NCBI RefSeq assembly: GCF_026262505.1
Contig: NC_067206.1
Coordinates: 31,883,896-31,947,895 of the forward strand
Direction: 5' to 3'
Length of the DNA: 64,000 bases
DNA from: Trichomonas vaginalis G3
Taxonomy: Eukaryota; Parabasalia; Trichomonadida; Trichomonadidae
The translations under genes were made by a program, and so were the position numbers. The notes under the pieces were generated by a model. That model made no database searches. It was not told where the DNA came from and saw only the letters and a list, made by a program, of their open reading frames with translations. Shown here piece after piece: positions 37,458 through 45,949 of this stretch (positions within the stretch are counted from its first letter, which is position 1; every line of letters starts with the position of its first letter).

Positions 37458-38282
37458 TTAATCAAATTTAACACCTCCTTTATTTAAATCAACTATTATT
37501 TTTCCATGTTCACCTAATTGTTGATATTGTGTGTAAAGTTCATTAATGCTCATTGGTAAATTCACTTGATAAAGCATAACGTTCAACTGTTGACGACTAA
37601 AACCACTGAAAATGAAAAGGGTGGACAGGTTTGATTTAATGTTTGTGCTTAATGCTTTAAAGTATTGAACAGCCATAAAGAATGAACATTGAATATGTCG
37701 ACATTGAGTTAATAATTGATTAAAATATGATTTCTCATTAGTTATTAGTTTTGATTTCACGCATCATCTAGAAAAATTAGTGAATGCAAAAATTCTTTAT
37801 CAAAATTTGAAATAGAAAGTGTTTCAAATAATTCATCCCGTTGTTTATCAATAATTTATCCTCTAATCCTCTTGCTTCTTGATTTATTATAAATTCTTTA
37901 TACATTAAAAAGTTTTTTAAATAATCTTCTGCTTCTTCTTGTGATAAATAAATAATTGGAATTTTGATTAAATGCTTTAAAGATTCAAATGTATCATCTG
38001 AAGGTGAACCTGAACGGTTGATATAATTAACACATGTGAATAGGGGGAAGTGTTAGCAATAATGATAATTTGTTTTAATATCGTTAATGTTTTACCTTTA
38101 TTTTGTTTACCAATTGCTGCAGTGATTGAATTTAAGTAACATTCAGAATATGGAATTTTCATTAATTTTTCCTTAGATAGAGCATTTCTATTATCACTCA
38201 ATGCTTCATTAATCATATCATCTACGTATGTATTATATACTCCTGCTAATTCTTCATAAGGGGTGGATGAATTTAAATCCAT
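37458..38282 (-). pseudogene. Packaging ATPase of Polinton 2, broken
   Basis: From the start at 38,282 (MDLNSSTPYEELAG) the sequence carries a P-loop-like IGKQNKGKTLTILKQ followed by a strand (HVLIISTVQ), as expected for the A32/FtsK-type ATPase. A later piece contains CSFFMAVQYFKALS and LSTLFIFSGFSRQQLN, which fit the end of such an ATPase. About three breaks. Confidence 0.65.
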
Positions 38283-38309
38283 TTAATCAAAAATAAATTT
38301 ATAATTTTA

Positions 38310-39873
38310 AACATTTCTATTCATCAATATTTCATCATATGAACTTCTATACTGTGGTGGTTACCTGTTGGATGATATTTCAAACCTTCATCCGGTGTCC
38401 ATGTCCAATATGTAGTCCTAGTAAACAAACCTGAGGAGGATTTGTCACCTTTGAACAGTAAGTGTCATTTTCACCCTGAATGATTGGATAAGCTTTCACT
38501 TGTACTGTAACTTGTGAGTTGAAAGTTTCTAATCCATCAAAGAATATACCCGCTCCATCACTTTGAACTGGAATAGTGCATAAGAATGAAGTTTGGTCTT
38601 TCCATGTTCTAGCTAATGGCGTGCCATCATCATGCATTCAGTGGTCTAGTTAATGAGTCCTCGTATTCTTCTGTGCATTCATTCACTCCATCTAAATCAG
38701 AAGCTTGAAGCATACGTGTAAAGAATATGTTCACCCACTGTGGTCATCGCTTGATCGGGGAAGTTTCTGGAATCTATAGTGACCTGAAGACCTCGAAGCA
38801 TTGGATTTTCTAAAACTGTTCTTTGCATTGCATTCTTCGGAAATGTTAACACAACATCTGTAACATTATGAAGAGCGTATGAGAAATCTGAGCTAATACC
38901 TTCAGGAGTGATGCAACCTCCATTTAGTGAAACGAACGTCAATATGTTGAGCTGGAATCATGAATGGATCTTCCTTACTGAATAAACGTGGGCTTTAACT
39001 GATTCTTCAATTAAACCGTATCCTGGTGTAATGCATTTATCCTCTAAAACTTCCATCTTTGTGCATGAAATAATAACGTCCTCAACTGTTGCGTCAGCAG
39101 ATGTAGCGGCTAAGCTTGTAATTAATTTGGTAGGAAGTCCGATTTGTTGGAATTTGCGATCATATTTATAAACATGATTTCATAATCTTTTCATAATTTT
39201 CATCAGTTATCTTTTTCATAAACGTAATTTTGTAAATCAGCAACTCTTAACGGGTCAACCTGACAAAATACTAAAGTATCCCTGAAAACATAATATTTAA
39301 GAATGATATCACCAAATGATTTAGGATAATCATCGAACGCCTGAAATGCTAACAAATCATTTACTGGAATAATCATATCAAAAGTGACATCAACTTCTTC
39401 ATTTGCTTTCTTGAAAACTTCTGAAGGGTCAATATATTTCCACATACTGAGTTATCATATTTTTGAACATTATTATATAACGAATGAACAAACTTTTTTA
39501 ACTTTCCTTTCTGATTTCGGTTTATATGTTGCAAATGCGAAAGATTCACGGGGCACAATCCATCTGAAGATAACCAGCATCACCTCTTTCGGTTTCTACT
39601 TCTAATTGTTTAAAGCTTTGATTTGATGATTTGTAACCAACGAATAAACGCATGCATTTAAAAGCGGCATCACATGTGAAAGCTTTATTTGAAACTAGAG
39701 TTACTTAACTTTGCGTTAATATATGTGTCACCTAATTGGTTCACATCATGAGCCGGATTTGTAATTCTTAAATGAGTTTGTTTATCATCAAAATATGGAG
39801 TATCAGAGTCATAGCATGAACTTTCAAGTTCTCTATAATATCTTCTTACCGTCATTCTTTGCAAATATTTCAT
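38310..39873 (-). pseudogene. Major capsid protein gene of Polinton 2, broken
   Basis: From the start at 39,873 (MKYLQRMTVRRYYRELE) to about 38,310 the minus strand holds a row of coding pieces of beta-rich character: VDVTFDMIIPVNDLLAFQAF, FGDIILKYYVFRDTLVFCQV, LRGLQVTIDSRNFPDQAM, and TSFLCTIPVQSDGAGIFFDG. Total length (about 1.56 kb) equals that of the Polinton 1 capsid gene, and the position beside the ATPase is right. Broken, about five breaks. Confidence 0.65.
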
Positions 39874-40012
39874 TTATCTTTCGAATGAATGAAACACATT
39901 TCCATTAATCGGTTTGGTTTTTTGGCACTAAATAGTTAGTCGTCATTTATTAATAATAAAAAATCAAAATTAAAAGATGGAAATGAATTTTTTAATTAAT
40001 ATTAAATCAGAA

Positions 40013-40138
40013 ATGGCTGCAGGATTCTTTAAGAAACTGTGGGATAAAGTAAAAAGAGAGGTAAAGGAAACAATGAAGAAAGGAGCAAATTGGATTTTAA
40101 GAATAAAGAAGCAATTAGTGACGTTGCTGAATCAATAA
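40013..40138 (+). CDS. 41-residue amphipathic peptide gene
   Basis: MAAGFFKKLWDKVKREVKET is followed by a basic helix. The first 11 residues equal those of the opposite-strand protein 40,243-40,479 (MAAGFFKKLWD). It may be a duplicated and shortened copy. Likely a membrane-active virion peptide by analogy with pVI-like proteins; it may be part of a broken longer gene. Confidence 0.45.
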   Translation: MAAGFFKKLWDKVKREVKETMKKGANWILRIKKQLVTLLNQ

Positions 40139-40242
40139 CACCAAAAGCTGCCCCAATAAGAGAAATATTAAATAAAGGAGAAAAAGTTTATCAAAGACTT
40201 CAACCGATACTAAGATAAAAATAATATTTATTTATTTTTCCA

Positions 40243-40479
40243 CTATTTACCTCCTATTTTATTAAGTATTCCTTCAGCAATTCCACCAACTGCGTTACCT
40301 GCTTGTGCTCCCATCGCCGGATTACCTGCTTTAGCACCTAATACTCCACCTATGATAGTTCCTGCCGTTTTCGCTACTGGTGCCAAAAAGTTTGCAATGG
40401 GTTTAATAATCTTTTGATGAACCCAACCCGCAGCTTTCTTAATTCCATCCCATAATTTTTTAAAGAATCCTGCCGCCAT
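40243..40479 (-). CDS. Small amphipathic Polinton protein (pVI-like candidate)
   Basis: 78 residues: MAAGFFKKLWDGIKKAAGWV gives an amphipathic basic helix. It is followed by a Gly/Ala-rich hydrophobic part (TIIGGVLGAKAGNPAMGAQA, then GNAVGGIAEGILN) of the sort that inserts in membranes. Counterparts in Polinton 1 are 13,926-14,327 and 17,706-17,948. A capsid-internal, membrane-lytic role is inferred. The frame looks whole. Confidence 0.55.
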   Translation of the reverse strand: MAAGFFKKLWDGIKKAAGWVHQKIIKPIANFLAPVAKTAGTIIGGVLGAKAGNPAMGAQAGNAVGGIAEGILNKIGGK

Positions 40480-40545
40480 TTCTGATTATTTCATTAAAAT
40501 TAAATATATTTCATCACTTATATTCTAATTTTTATTTAATGATAA

Positions 40546-40926
40546 ATGAAACCAATTTTAAAAATAAATGAAACAGAGGAGGAAGAAATAAATGAAAGTG
40601 AAAATGTTCAACAAAAAATAAACGTTGTTAAACCAATTACTGAAATAAAAAATTTTTCATCTGTTGAAGAATTTAATGACTATTATGCTAACAATAAAAA
40701 ATTATTTGAAGAATTGACAACATGTAAATTGAATAAAATGTTTAAAGTTGATGGATTCAAAATTTCAAAAATAAAAGGAGTGGTTAGTTTGAAATCTATT
40801 CCTCAATCAAGAATCACCTCATTAATGAAAATAGATGATTTAACAAAAAGAATAGAAATTATTGAAGAGCGAATAAATCAAATTATTGATTTCATAAATC
40901 ATGACTCGTTGAGCCCGGGTCCTTAA
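40546..40926 (+). CDS. Unknown Polinton protein, 126 residues
   Basis: Starts MKPILKINETEEEEINES: an acidic N-terminus, a compact middle (FSSVEEFNDYYANNKKLFEE and FKVDGFKISKIKGV) and a coiled C-terminal helix (DDLTKRIEIIEERINQIIDF). The last codons lie in a GC-rich hairpin-like segment (GACTCGTTGAG at about 40,903). Convergent with 40,923-41,402, overlapping by a few bases. No family recognised. Confidence 0.55.
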   Translation: MKPILKINETEEEEINESENVQQKINVVKPITEIKNFSSVEEFNDYYANNKKLFEELTTCKLNKMFKVDGFKISKIKGVVSLKSIPQSRITSLMKIDDLTKRIEIIEERINQIIDFINHDSLSPGP

Positions 40927-41402
40927 AGCCCATCACTGAGTTCAAGGTTATATTCATCAAATATTTCATTATTCAATGCAACTTCTGCTAGTTTATTTAT
41001 TTTTTCAATACGATCATTTGAAAGTCTATCGTTTAATTTTTTCTGAAGTTTTTCATTTTCTAGTTCTGAAACTTTATTTGGATGATATGTAAATTCATGA
41101 AATTCTTTGGCCTCGGTTTTGATCATTAATTTACAAAGAACTTTTGTGGTTGGAATTCGTTTGAACCATTTATTAGTTATATTCGTTATATATTCAATAT
41201 CTGGAATTAATTCCCAAATTTTTGCATTTTCAATTAATTTATTATCAAATGCAAAAGCAATGGGTTTAATATTATGTTTACCTTTATAATATAAACTTTC
41301 TACATAATCATCGAAATAAACATCTACTTGTTTAACATTTTCAAGAATTGGTGAAAGAGCATCCATTAATTGATTGACGGTTACGAATCTTGATCCACTC
41401 AT
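40923..41402 (-). CDS. Unknown Polinton protein, 159 residues
   Basis: Starts MSGSRFVTVNQLMDALSP after the AATTCGTAAGAAA box. N-terminal 110 residues look alpha/beta (VDVYFDDYVESLYYKGKHN), C-terminal part is coiled (LENEKLQKKLNDRLSND). It is the gene nearest to the right terminal repeat. No family recognised. The frame looks whole. Confidence 0.6.
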   Translation of the reverse strand: MSGSRFVTVNQLMDALSPILENVKQVDVYFDDYVESLYYKGKHNIKPIAFAFDNKLIENAKIWELIPDIEYITNITNKWFKRIPTTKVLCKLMIKTEAKEFHEFTYHPNKVSELENEKLQKKLNDRLSNDRIEKINKLAEVALNNEIFDEYNLELSDGL

Positions 41403-41625
41403 TTTCTTACGAATTAAAAAAATAAATTATTCAAAAATGTCAGAAGAAAATATTTAAATAAATTATTTCTAATTTCTTTTACTCTCTCGTACATACTAGA
41501 TTTGAAGAATTCAGAACTTTTACCATAATCTCCTAAATGTTTTCTTATCTTATTGGTTTTCCATTCATAATATGAAACTGTATAAACTTTATCTTTATCT
41601 TTGCATCTTTCATCACTTCCAATAT

Positions 41626-42466
41626 GAGAAAGGGACAAACTATCCAGTGTCACTTTTCAAAGAAATAAAAAAAAATAATAAAGATGAAATAATAACATGA
41701 AATCTTATATAAATATAATTTTATCTAAATAGATAAATGAATTAAGCAGTTTACAGTTATATATATTTAATGAGAGACAATATCTAGTTCTATGGTAGAA
41801 ATGACTCTTAGACTCAAATAAGTAACACAGATAGAAAGTACTCAGTATAACAATTATATATGTACACTCAAAGTTAGTCGCTGCTAAAATCTTAACCTTG
41901 CATTTCGGGAAAATCTGACAAATGGCTCTTAGACTCAAATAAGTAACACAGATAGAAAGTACTCAGTATAACAATTATATATGTACACTCAAAGTTAGTC
42001 GCTGCTAAAATCTTAACCTTGCATTTCGGGAAAATCTGACAAATGGCTCTTAGACTCAAATAAGTAACACAGATAGAAAGTACTCAGTATAACAATTATA
42101 TATGTACACTCAAAGTTAGTCGCTGCTAAAATCTTAACCTTGCATTTCGGGAAAATCTGACAAATGGCTCTTAGACTCAAATAAGTAACACAGATAGAAA
42201 GTACTCAGTATAACAATTATATATGTACACTCAAAGTTAGTCGCTGCTAAAATCTTAACCTTGCATTTCGGGAAAATCTGACAAATGGCTCTTAGACTCA
42301 AATAAGTAACACAGATAGATTCAAATCTTGTTTATTGTACTTTAAAGGTACTTTTTAAAAAGAAACAATTAATGTAAAAGATTCAAATAATTTTTTATTA
42401 TTATTTTATTAATTTTTTAAAATAAGGTTAATAAAAAAGTGACACTGGATAGTTTGTCCCACACTC
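41626..42466. mobile_element. MULE-like non-autonomous DNA transposon, 841 bp
   Basis: Terminal inverted repeats of about 31 bases begin GAGAAAGGGACAAACTATCC on the left and, on the reverse strand of the right end, GAGTGTGGGACAAACTATCC; both continue AGTGTCACTTTT. The flanks are CTTCCAATAT at 41,616-41,625 and again at 42,467-42,476, a 9-10 bp target duplication. That length is typical of Mutator-like elements, a group known in T. vaginalis. The inside has no transposase; it consists largely of a 121-bp tandem repeat. It inserted after Polinton 2, into its right terminal repeat. Confidence 0.85.
41802..42318. repeat. 121-bp tandem repeat inside the MULE-like element
   Basis: Four full units and a partial one, nearly identical, containing CTTAGACTCAAATAAGTAAC and TTGCATTTCGGGAAAATC. 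High identity suggests recent expansion. Confidence 0.9.
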
Positions 42467-42806
42467 CTTCCAATATATTTATATTTCAATTTTGATTTAT
42501 TGGTTTCATATTCATTAACGTTTAATAATTCACAGTCTTCCTTTTTAAATAAATGTTTTATGTATTCAGGATTAACAATTCTATAATATTGCTTCCCTTT
42601 AAATCTTTGAATATAAACAGGAACACCATCCTCTAAAATTCGATAATCTATTTTATCTGGTTTTACTTGTTGGGTCATTTATGTAAGAATAAATAAATAA
42701 ATTATTTTAAAATTAATGTGTTAAAAAAATGATACAAAATCGCTCGATATTGTATGAATTCTTACGTTTACAAAAAAAGTCACATAACCCATCCATATAT
42801 ACTACT

Positions 42807-42812
42807 GTTCTG
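42807..42812. repeat. Target-site duplication GTTCTG, right copy
   Basis: Directly follows the last base of Polinton 2 and equals 22,191-22,196. Confidence 0.92.
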
Positions 42813-43079
42813 ACCCGATATAAGAACTTTTAAAAAAATAGTCCATTCAAAAAAAATTAAAAAGTTAAAAAGTCATATCAATATTTTTAGTGTATTCATC
42901 ATTAATCCTTAGAATTTTTTGTAAACTTAACAAAGTTTATATCCACCACTAAAAAATGCCGAAATTTTGACAAAACGATACTACATGTCACAATGAATAC
43001 TTCTGTATCAAAAGAAATTTGATTGAATACCTCAAAAAAACAATGAAGTAAAAGTGACGAAAATGTGACAACAATATAA
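42813..43079. other. Short host intergenic stretch
   Basis: Right flank of Polinton 2 up to the uridine kinase-like gene. AT-rich, no gene seen. A frame continues the ankyrin-type reading frame for about 20 codons on the minus strand and then stops, so no clear 5' part of the interrupted ankyrin gene was found. Confidence 0.5.
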
Positions 43080-44627
43080 ATGTCTGCGGAACCAGAACAA
43101 GCTCCACGTATCGATCCACGCTTTGATAGCATCACAAGGAACCGTCTCCTTGCTCAATCTGCTACATTGACATTTTTCCTATCATGCGCATACGCCAAAC
43201 TTGACTTAGGTGTAATTAAAGTCGAGCATACCCTTGGAGATGGACTCTACTGTGTAGATGCCGATGGATACGAGATCACCGATGAAGCTATCCAACAAAT
43301 TTCAGAAAAAATGCATGAAATGATTGATAATGATCTTCCAATCGAAACACCAAAGATTGGTCGCCAAGAATTACTTCGTTTCTTCGATGAAGAATACAAT
43401 CGCCAAGATAAGGTTGGTGTTTTGAAGGCTTGGCAAGATCATTTCATTCCATGCATCCAATTCGACGGTTTTATCGATTATATGATCGAAGACATGTGCA
43501 CTGATAAGAGCAAGCTCAAAGTTTTCGAGATTCGCAAGTACGATGAAGGTCTTCTTCTCAGATGGCCAACAATCATGAATCCAGACTCAATCGCTCCATT
43601 TGTTGACCGTCCAGTCCTTCACTCAATCTTCAAGGAAGCAGAGGAATGGGCTAGAATTCTCAAAGCCGACAACATTACAGAAATCAACAAAGCAGTCTAT
43701 ACAAAGCGTATCGAGGAGCTTCGTTTGATCAACGAAGGCCTCCATGAAAAGAAGATTGCCACAATTGCTCAAAAACTATGCGCCGACTTCCAAGATAACA
43801 GATTAATCACAATCGCCGGTGGTTCCTCATCAAACAAGACTACATTCGCCAAGAGACTTTCCATCCAACTCCGTGTCAGCGGTTTCGAAGCTACAGTTAT
43901 CGAAATGGATGACTATTTCCAAGATACAGAGAAAGTTCCAATGGATGAGAACGGCAAGCGCGATTTCGAACACATCTCCGCCATGAACGTCGATCTCCTT
44001 GCAGAGCGCGTCGCAATGCTCCTCCGCGGCGAAAAAATCCCAGTCAGAAAATTCAATTTCAAAGCCAGCAAAGGTGAAGACTCCACAACGAAGTTCCTTA
44101 CACTCCCACCAAAGAACTTCTTGATCCTCGAAGGTATCCACGGTCTAAACCCAGAACTCTTACAACATTTCCAAAAAGTGACACCAATTTACGTATGCTG
44201 CCTTACACCAATGCACGTTGACTTGAACCACCGCTTGGCCACATCAGATCTTCGTCTTATCAGACGTACTATCCGTGACCATAACTACCGTGGCGTTTCT
44301 GCAAGAAGATCAGCTTCTATGTGGACATCCGTAAGATTCGGTGAAGAAAGAAATATCTTCCCTTACCACGAGAATGCTAAGATGTTCTTCAACTCAGCCC
44401 TCCTTTACGAACTCAACGTTTACGCTATTATGGGTAGAGTTATCTTATCTGAGGGAACATTCCCAGATCCAGGAGAGAATACTGAAAGCCCAGACTGCAA
44501 GGTTATCACTCGTGAGGTCGAGAGGCTCCTAAGCCTCCTCAAACTCTTCTACCCATACAACCCAGAGAATATCTCAAAGGTCTCAACGATCAGAGAGTTC
44601 ATTGGAGGTTCAGACCTTTCATATTAA
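43080..44627 (+). CDS. Uridine kinase-like protein with N-terminal TGS/SAD-like region
   Basis: A 515-residue host protein. The C-terminal half is a PRK/uridine kinase fold: P-loop GGSSSNKTTFAKRLS (about 246), the acceptor-site segment VIEMDDYFQDTEKVP, FEHISAMNVDLL, the LPPKNFLILEGIHGLNP strand, and the arginine-rich lid (RLIRRTIRDHNYRG, SMWTSVRFGEE). The N-terminal about 200 residues resemble the accessory domain shared with threonyl-tRNA synthetases in long uridine kinase homologues of bacteria and anaerobic protists. Expected reaction: ATP-dependent phosphorylation of uridine or a related nucleoside. The usual SGSGKT is SSSNKT here, as in some long homologues, so substrate use is uncertain. 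GC-richer codons than the Polintons mark it as host. Confidence 0.85.
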   Translation: MSAEPEQAPRIDPRFDSITRNRLLAQSATLTFFLSCAYAKLDLGVIKVEHTLGDGLYCVDADGYEITDEAIQQISEKMHEMIDNDLPIETPKIGRQELLRFFDEEYNRQDKVGVLKAWQDHFIPCIQFDGFIDYMIEDMCTDKSKLKVFEIRKYDEGLLLRWPTIMNPDSIAPFVDRPVLHSIFKEAEEWARILKADNITEINKAVYTKRIEELRLINEGLHEKKIATIAQKLCADFQDNRLITIAGGSSSNKTTFAKRLSIQLRVSGFEATVIEMDDYFQDTEKVPMDENGKRDFEHISAMNVDLLAERVAMLLRGEKIPVRKFNFKASKGEDSTTKFLTLPPKNFLILEGIHGLNPELLQHFQKVTPIYVCCLTPMHVDLNHRLATSDLRLIRRTIRDHNYRGVSARRSASMWTSVRFGEERNIFPYHENAKMFFNSALLYELNVYAIMGRVILSEGTFPDPGENTESPDCKVITREVERLLSLLKLFYPYNPENISKVSTIREFIGGSDLSY

Positions 44628-45092
44628 TTCGATCATTACAAATAAAACATTTTTTTAAGTAATGCACTTAATTTTTCAAATTATTTTTTAAAAATTTCAA
44701 ATTATCAATGATTCTTATTATAAACATTATGTCAAATTGGTAATTAGCTATGAACCCTTATGTTTTTCATATAAATGATCAAATTATTCAATATTTCATT
44801 CTGATGAATGATAAACTTTAAAATTTCTATGAAATTCGAATTATGTAGGACTTTTACAATTGGTTTATGTCTTCATGTGATTCCAAAAATATTTTGAAAA
44901 TTAAAAAAATAATGATAATTTTCTTGAGATTTTTTATCATTTTTGAGTTTTTGAGAAAAATTTGGAGATTTTTCTGGAAAAGAAAAACTATAAAATAGAT
45001 ACGTTATAACCACTTTATTTAAAAATCTTATAAAAATAGTATAATTTTATTTTGGTTATAACTTTTCGCCAAAATTTTTTCAAAAATTTAAA
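44628..45092. other. AT-rich intergenic DNA
   Basis: About 465 bases between two same-strand host genes; no gene, RNA or repeat recognised. Confidence 0.6.
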
Positions 45093-45596
45093 ATGCAAGG
45101 ATGGGTTCCACGTGGAAATGAACAGGCTATGGCAAACAAATCAAAAATTATGTCCTCTCACTTATTCGGATCTGAACCAGAACCTCAGTATCAACCAAGA
45201 CAAGCTCCTCCAGAACCTCAATATTCAAGTCCTCCAAAAGCACCTCAAACTTTCCCAGAATACGAATATATTCCAAGGCCTGTTCCAGAAGATGACGAAG
45301 ATTATGCTCCAAAGCAAAATCATACAATTACGATTTTTTCGAGTGAAGATTATCCTGATTCTATTCCAAATTTACCTGATTTTGACCTTCCAATCGTAGA
45401 ACCTCCAACTAGTTTTGATATTCCTGTTATAAGAACAAAGCCAAACTTTGTAGCAACAGGAAAAAGATTATCTCCAATCAAAAGAGACACGTTTCTACAG
45501 ATGCGCGATGAATTAGAAAACGACACTTACGATAGAAAACCTCTCCAGACTAATATACCACAAGTTAAGAAGACAAAGAAGCTTAGAACAAAATAA
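45093..45596 (+). CDS. Proline/glutamate-rich host protein of unknown function
   Basis: A 167-residue frame starting MQGWVPRGNEQAMANKSK. Residues 28-75 are Pro/Gln/Tyr-rich (EPEPQYQPRQAPPEPQYSS), the centre is acidic (PNLPDFDLPIVEPPTSFD) and the C-terminus basic (VKKTKKLRTK). It is probably largely disordered. Codon use and a TTTCAAAAATTTAAA start region fit a host gene. No domain recognised; cytoskeletal or RNA-related adaptors often look like this, but that is a guess. Confidence 0.6.
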   Translation: MQGWVPRGNEQAMANKSKIMSSHLFGSEPEPQYQPRQAPPEPQYSSPPKAPQTFPEYEYIPRPVPEDDEDYAPKQNHTITIFSSEDYPDSIPNLPDFDLPIVEPPTSFDIPVIRTKPNFVATGKRLSPIKRDTFLQMRDELENDTYDRKPLQTNIPQVKKTKKLRTK

Positions 45597-45949
45597 CGTA
45601 TATTATCTTTTTCCTCAAATTCATTATCTTCGTTGACCATTCAATTACAAAAGTAATAAGTAACGAATTCGTTCATTTCAAAATGATATTTTCATCTTTA
45701 TTTATCAAAATCCAACTCAAATCCAATCAGATATCAACGATATTTGTTTACAAGTAATTCAGTCCTCAAAGGAACAATGACTACTGTTGATTTTACCTCT
45801 TTATTTTAAATAATGAAGTAAAATATAAATCAATTTAAGAAACTTACATCTTAAGATATAAAAGCGCTTCATACTAGTTTCAAAACAATAAATATTTAGG
45901 AATACAAATAAAAAATAAAGTATATTATAATAATATTTTTTTTTTTGAG
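45597..45949. other. Intergenic DNA between convergent host genes
   Basis: About 350 AT-rich bases between two convergent stops; holds the two 3' ends and nothing else recognised. Confidence 0.6.

Larger units (their letters stand above)
22197..42806. mobile_element. Maverick/Polinton 2, both ends present (20,610 bp)
   Basis: The ends are exact: AGTAGTATATATGG at the left, its reverse complement at the right, and GTTCTG duplicated on both sides. The inverted terminal repeats are about 0.5 kb and nearly identical, which suggests a recent insertion. Parts in order: terminal-repeat gene, unknown 371-residue gene, polymerase B, integrase, small genes, accessory cassettes (29.6-32.5 kb), fibre gene, virion genes, packaging ATPase, major capsid gene, small amphipathic proteins. 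About a dozen breaks are spread over polymerase, integrase, ATPase, capsid and minor capsid genes, so it is not autonomous. A MULE-like element is nested in the right terminal repeat. Backbone genes are more AT-rich and use GAT/AAT codons more than Polinton 1, so it is a different family. Confidence 0.93.
41461..42806. repeat. Right inverted terminal repeat of Polinton 2, interrupted by a nested element
   Basis: Reverse complement of 22,197-22,697. The nested 841-bp MULE-like element and its 10-base duplication account for the extra length. The mirrored terminal-repeat gene starts at 42,678 (MTQQVKPDKIDYR) and is cut by the nested element; its far part is at 41,461-41,625. Confidence 0.87.

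Noticed and set aside
43830-44141. 103-residue minus-strand frame in the uridine kinase-like gene
   Set aside because: Complement of a well-supported coding region with GC-balanced codons.
45052-45399. 115-residue frame overlapping the proline-rich gene
   Set aside because: It lies in another frame of 45,093-45,596, begins with an alternative codon and has a composition of a shadow frame.
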